DNA from: UBA8950 sp034411635
GTDB taxonomy: Bacteria > Chloroflexota > Anaerolineae > Anaerolineales > Villigracilaceae
Length of the DNA: 5,067 nucleotides
Direction: 5' to 3'
NCBI GenBank assembly: GCA_034411635.1
Contig: DAOUML010000310.1
Span: 1 to 5,067 of the forward strand
This document shows positions 5,006 through 5,067 of this stretch, in pieces. The position numbers were made by a program, and so were the translations under genes. The notes beneath the pieces were generated by a model. The model did not search any database. It was given only the letters and a program-made list of their open reading frames with translations, and was not told the DNA's origin. Each line of letters begins with the position of its first letter. Position 1 is the stretch's first letter.

Positions 5006-5067
5006 ATGCCACTTTCTCACCCTGCGCGCAAAGAAGAACTGACCATCCTCATCCGGGCCAAATACCC
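5006..5067 (+). CDS. N-terminus of a probable Ycf46-like AAA+ ATPase (3' end outside window)
   Basis: Twenty codons and two bases are visible, starting with MPLSHPARKEELTILIRAKY and probably continuing with Pro. The pattern EEL-x-ILIRA-(K/R)YP resembles the opening of Ycf46-type AAA+ ATPases of cyanobacteria and Chloroflexota, where the segment before the ATPase core reads like ELxxLIxAxYPLIY. No Walker motif is within the window, so the call rests on a short match from memory. The ATG at 5006 is the only reasonable start: an in-frame TAA lies at 4982-4984, and the one intervening alternative (TTG at 4988) lies inside the promoter spacer. The gene lies outside the preceding operon and has its own promoter. 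Confidence 0.45.
   Translation, partial: MPLSHPARKEELTILIRAKY

Noticed and set aside
1..5067. CRISPR array, tRNA, rRNA or riboswitch.
   Set aside because: No regularly spaced direct repeats, no cloverleaf or conserved rRNA segments, and no recognisable SAM or cobalamin riboswitch core is visible. The only long non-coding stretch is explained by the repeats at 4618-4931.

Overview
The window reads as bacterial chromosome of moderately high GC. It holds four same-strand genes in a tight block (positions 1-4588), then a gene-poor stretch rich in repeats (4589-5005), then the first 20 codons of a further gene. Gene content and short palindromes in the spacers suggest Chloroflexota, perhaps Anaerolineae. 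That placement rests on remembered resemblance, not on a search.

Left part (1-2330): the window opens inside a gene whose visible 150 residues are the AdoMet-binding reactivation domain of cobalamin-dependent methionine synthase (MetH). After a 32-base spacer almost filled by a hairpin comes a 614-residue fusion of a zinc-type homocysteine S-methyltransferase and a methylenetetrahydrofolate reductase, the arrangement of Bacillus subtilis YitJ. Together they form a methionine and one-carbon module: one reduces methylene-THF and offers a homocysteine-binding domain, and the other reactivates a corrinoid methionine synthase. The homocysteine module of MetH may therefore be supplied by the reductase fusion, but the upstream part of metH is outside the window.

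Middle (2331-4588): a second palindrome fills the 46-base spacer before coaX, a type III pantothenate kinase for the first step of CoA synthesis. coaX overlaps by 14 bases the start of a polytopic membrane protein resembling GT-C (GT39/ArnT-like) glycosyltransferases. That gene is visibly poorer in GC than the genes before it.

Right part (4589-5005, 417 bases without a secure gene): it holds a 123-bp MITE-like element with 14-bp perfect terminal inverted repeats and a near-perfect 8-bp flanking duplication. Inside it are inverted arms built of 10-bp-spaced units and a stem plus T-run that could terminate the operon. Next come a possible minus-strand C-terminal gene remnant and a C/T-rich dispersed-type repeat with a 9-bp hairpin. 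Last is a near-consensus sigma70 promoter whose predicted start site falls on the ATG of the next gene, which suggests a leaderless mRNA. That gene begins like a Ycf46-type AAA+ ATPase.

I found no clearly new multi-gene system. The most notable items are the MITE-like element, the paired spacer palindromes beside ribosome binding sites, the leaderless promoter, and a substitution in the reductase folate-site motif.
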